Positions 7,206-8,522 of a stretch of DNA of 8,522 bases are shown in pieces. The notes beneath the pieces were generated by a model. It did no database searches, was not told the origin of the DNA, and worked only from the letters and a program-made list of their open reading frames with translations. Made by a program: the position numbers and the translations under genes. Source of the DNA: Synergistaceae bacterium (GTDB lineage: Bacteria > Synergistota > Synergistia > Synergistales > Synergistaceae); contig JAAZCN010000212.1 in the NCBI GenBank assembly GCA_012513245.1, positions 1 through 8,522 of the forward strand, in the 5' to 3' direction. Position 1 is the first letter of the stretch. Each line of letters starts with the position of its first letter.

Positions 7206-8495
7206 ATGCGGCTGGAATTGCACAAGATACACATCACCGGCCTTGCTTTCGCCGAAAAGACATACACGTCCGGCGGGACTCTTTTTGTAAACAAAGATGA
7301 AGCTGAGGCCTTAATAGCGGAAGACAGGCGTTTTGCTAAGGTAGAACTGGATCTGGCCTCTCCCGGAGAAAGCGTACGCATCATACCTGTTAAGGATGTT
7401 GTCGAACCCCGCGTAAAGATCGGTAAAAATTTCTACTTCCCGGGTTTTTTCGCCCCAATGGAAAAAGCCGGATCAGGAGAGACTCTCGTCCTTGACGGAG
7501 CCGCAGTAGTTACGTGCGGCCCCATAGTTGCATTCCAGGAAGGATTCATCGACATGAGCGGACCGGGTGCCCCGTACACGCCCTTCTCTCAGACCCGCAA
7601 CGTCGTTCTTTACGTCGAACCGGTCGAAAACCTGGAGAAGCACCTCTATGAAGCATCTCTCCGTGAAGCAGGACTCAAGCTCGCAGTCTATCTTGCAAAG
7701 TGCTGCGCAGAGAACGAATGGAAAGCTGATGAGGTACAGATCTTCGAAAAGGGACATACTTTCGAGGAAACACAAAAATATCCGGATCTGCCAAAGATAG
7801 TATATGTTTGCATGAACATTACACAGGGACTGCTCCACGATACATACCTTTATGCCAGCGACCTGAAACCGGCTCTGCCAACACTGCTCCACCCGAACGA
7901 GGTCCTGGACGGGGCGATGGTATCAGGTAACTGCGTTTCAGCCTGCGACAAAAACACCACATGGCACCACCTTCATAACCCTATAGTCCAGGCTCTTTAC
8001 GCCAGGCACGGCAAGGAGATCAACTTCCTGGGTATGATCCCGACTCAGGAAAGCACGGTCATGGACGGTAAGCTTAGAGCTGCGGCAATGAACCTTTCAA
8101 TAGCACAGCAGCTTGGCGCAGAAGGCGCAGTAATATCAGAGGAAGGATACGGCAACCCTGACACAGATCTCTGCCTCAACGCTAAGTACTTTGAAAAAGC
8201 CGGGATCAAGACTGTTCTTGTCTCTGACGAATCAGCAGGGACAGACGGAGCAAGTCAGAGTCTTGCGGACGCCACACCTGAACTTGATGCTTTCATCTCC
8301 ACCGGAAACGTGAATGAAATGATAGAAGTACCGGCTATGGACAAAGTCATCGGCTGCAAAGAAGCGATATCCCTTCTTTCCGGCGGAGCTGAAGAGAGCC
8401 TGAGACCTGACGGCTCAATGTTTGTAGAACTTCAGTCCGTTATTGCTTCAACTGCCGAGATCGGTTTCAACAAACTTGGCTGCGAGTGGATATAG
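7206..8495 (+). CDS. grdE: Glycine/sarcosine/betaine reductase component B proprotein (alpha and beta subunits)
   Basis: GrdE-type proteins are made as one chain and split at a cysteine that becomes a pyruvoyl group. That group forms a Schiff base with the amine substrate so that the partner selenoprotein (GrdB type) can take over the carbon chain; later steps give acetyl phosphate. The 429-residue protein closely follows the family: MRLELHKIHI start, VNKDEAEALI, PGES (53-56), PVKDVVEPRV (61-70), QEGFIDMSGPGAPYTPFS (111-128), TQGLLHDTY (206-214), VSGNCVSACDKNTT (239-252), EEGYGNPDTDL (312-322) and DGASQSLADA (347-356). The expected cleavage is between Asn242 and Cys243 (TGC at 7932-7934), giving fragments of about 242 and 187 residues. 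The start has AAAGGAGG 9 bases upstream. Which substrate is used (grdE, grdG or grdI type) cannot be settled from this protein alone; grdE is used as the generic symbol. Confidence 0.93.
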   Translation: MRLELHKIHITGLAFAEKTYTSGGTLFVNKDEAEALIAEDRRFAKVELDLASPGESVRIIPVKDVVEPRVKIGKNFYFPGFFAPMEKAGSGETLVLDGAAVVTCGPIVAFQEGFIDMSGPGAPYTPFSQTRNVVLYVEPVENLEKHLYEASLREAGLKLAVYLAKCCAENEWKADEVQIFEKGHTFEETQKYPDLPKIVYVCMNITQGLLHDTYLYASDLKPALPTLLHPNEVLDGAMVSGNCVSACDKNTTWHHLHNPIVQALYARHGKEINFLGMIPTQESTVMDGKLRAAAMNLSIAQQLGAEGAVISEEGYGNPDTDLCLNAKYFEKAGIKTVLVSDESAGTDGASQSLADATPELDAFISTGNVNEMIEVPAMDKVIGCKEAISLLSGGAEESLRPDGSMFVELQSVIASTAEIGFNKLGCEWI

Positions 8496-8502
8496 AAGGA
8501 GG
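8496..8502 (+). promoter_or_regulatory. Ribosome-binding site of the gene after grdE
   Basis: AAGGAGG begins at the first base after the grdE stop and lies 8 bases before an ATG at 8511. The short gap and the absence of a terminator show that the next gene is co-transcribed with grdE. Confidence 0.8.
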
Positions 8503-8510
8503 CGGCTGAC

Positions 8511-8522
8511 ATGACATACAGG
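8511..8522 (+). CDS. First four codons of the next gene in the reductase operon (partial)
   Basis: Only Met-Thr-Tyr-Arg is visible before the window ends. The start is supported by AAGGAGG 8 bases upstream, 15 bases after the grdE stop. In known systems the B-component proprotein gene is followed by grdA or by the selenoprotein subunit (grdB, grdF or grdH). An opening such as M-x-Y-R would suit a GrdB-type protein, in which a V-V-H-Y stretch usually follows shortly. Four residues cannot decide this, so no symbol is given. Confidence 0.5.

Noticed and set aside
7473..7892. A 139-codon minus-strand open frame inside grdE
   Set aside because: It is antisense to conserved GrdE motifs and its translation is cysteine-rich and without family features, as expected of a shadow frame.

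Overview
The window looks like chromosomal DNA from an anaerobic, amino-acid-fermenting bacterium, most likely a member of the Synergistota. A clostridial relative is the main alternative. The clue is a complete glycine/sarcosine/betaine reductase component B proprotein gene (grdE type) at the right end, next to ordinary bacterial housekeeping genes. GTG and TTG starts are frequent (rpmH, rnpA, yidC, rpsT, the regulator). The taxon is inferred from gene content and protein style, not from a search.

Left block (about 1-1784, minus strand): a tight operon read right to left, rpmH (L34), rnpA (RNase P protein), yidD, yidC, then the first codons of what is probably jag/khpB. The genes overlap or nearly touch. 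rpmH is too short for a routine ORF cut-off but is complete at 1650-1784. A 238-bp gap (1785-2022) separates this operon from the divergent rpsT (S20, TTG start, plus strand) and holds a promoter for each direction. rpsT ends in a strong intrinsic terminator that abuts the convergent holA gene.

Middle block (2356-5768, minus strand): leuS (leucyl-tRNA synthetase) and holA (DNA polymerase III delta) share a TGATG junction. A promoter-like sequence lies just upstream of leuS.

Right block (5899-8522): a CdaR/PucR-family transcription factor on the minus strand is divergent from grdE on the plus strand, across a 143-bp AT-rich gap rich in inverted repeats. After grdE comes a strong ribosome-binding site and the first four codons of another gene, probably a grdB/grdH/grdF-type selenoprotein partner. 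The likely biology is that the CdaR-like protein senses a metabolite and controls the reductase operon, which turns glycine, sarcosine or betaine into acetyl phosphate. The regulator-reductase pairing is the most interesting element here. No mobile element, CRISPR array, tRNA or rRNA gene was seen.
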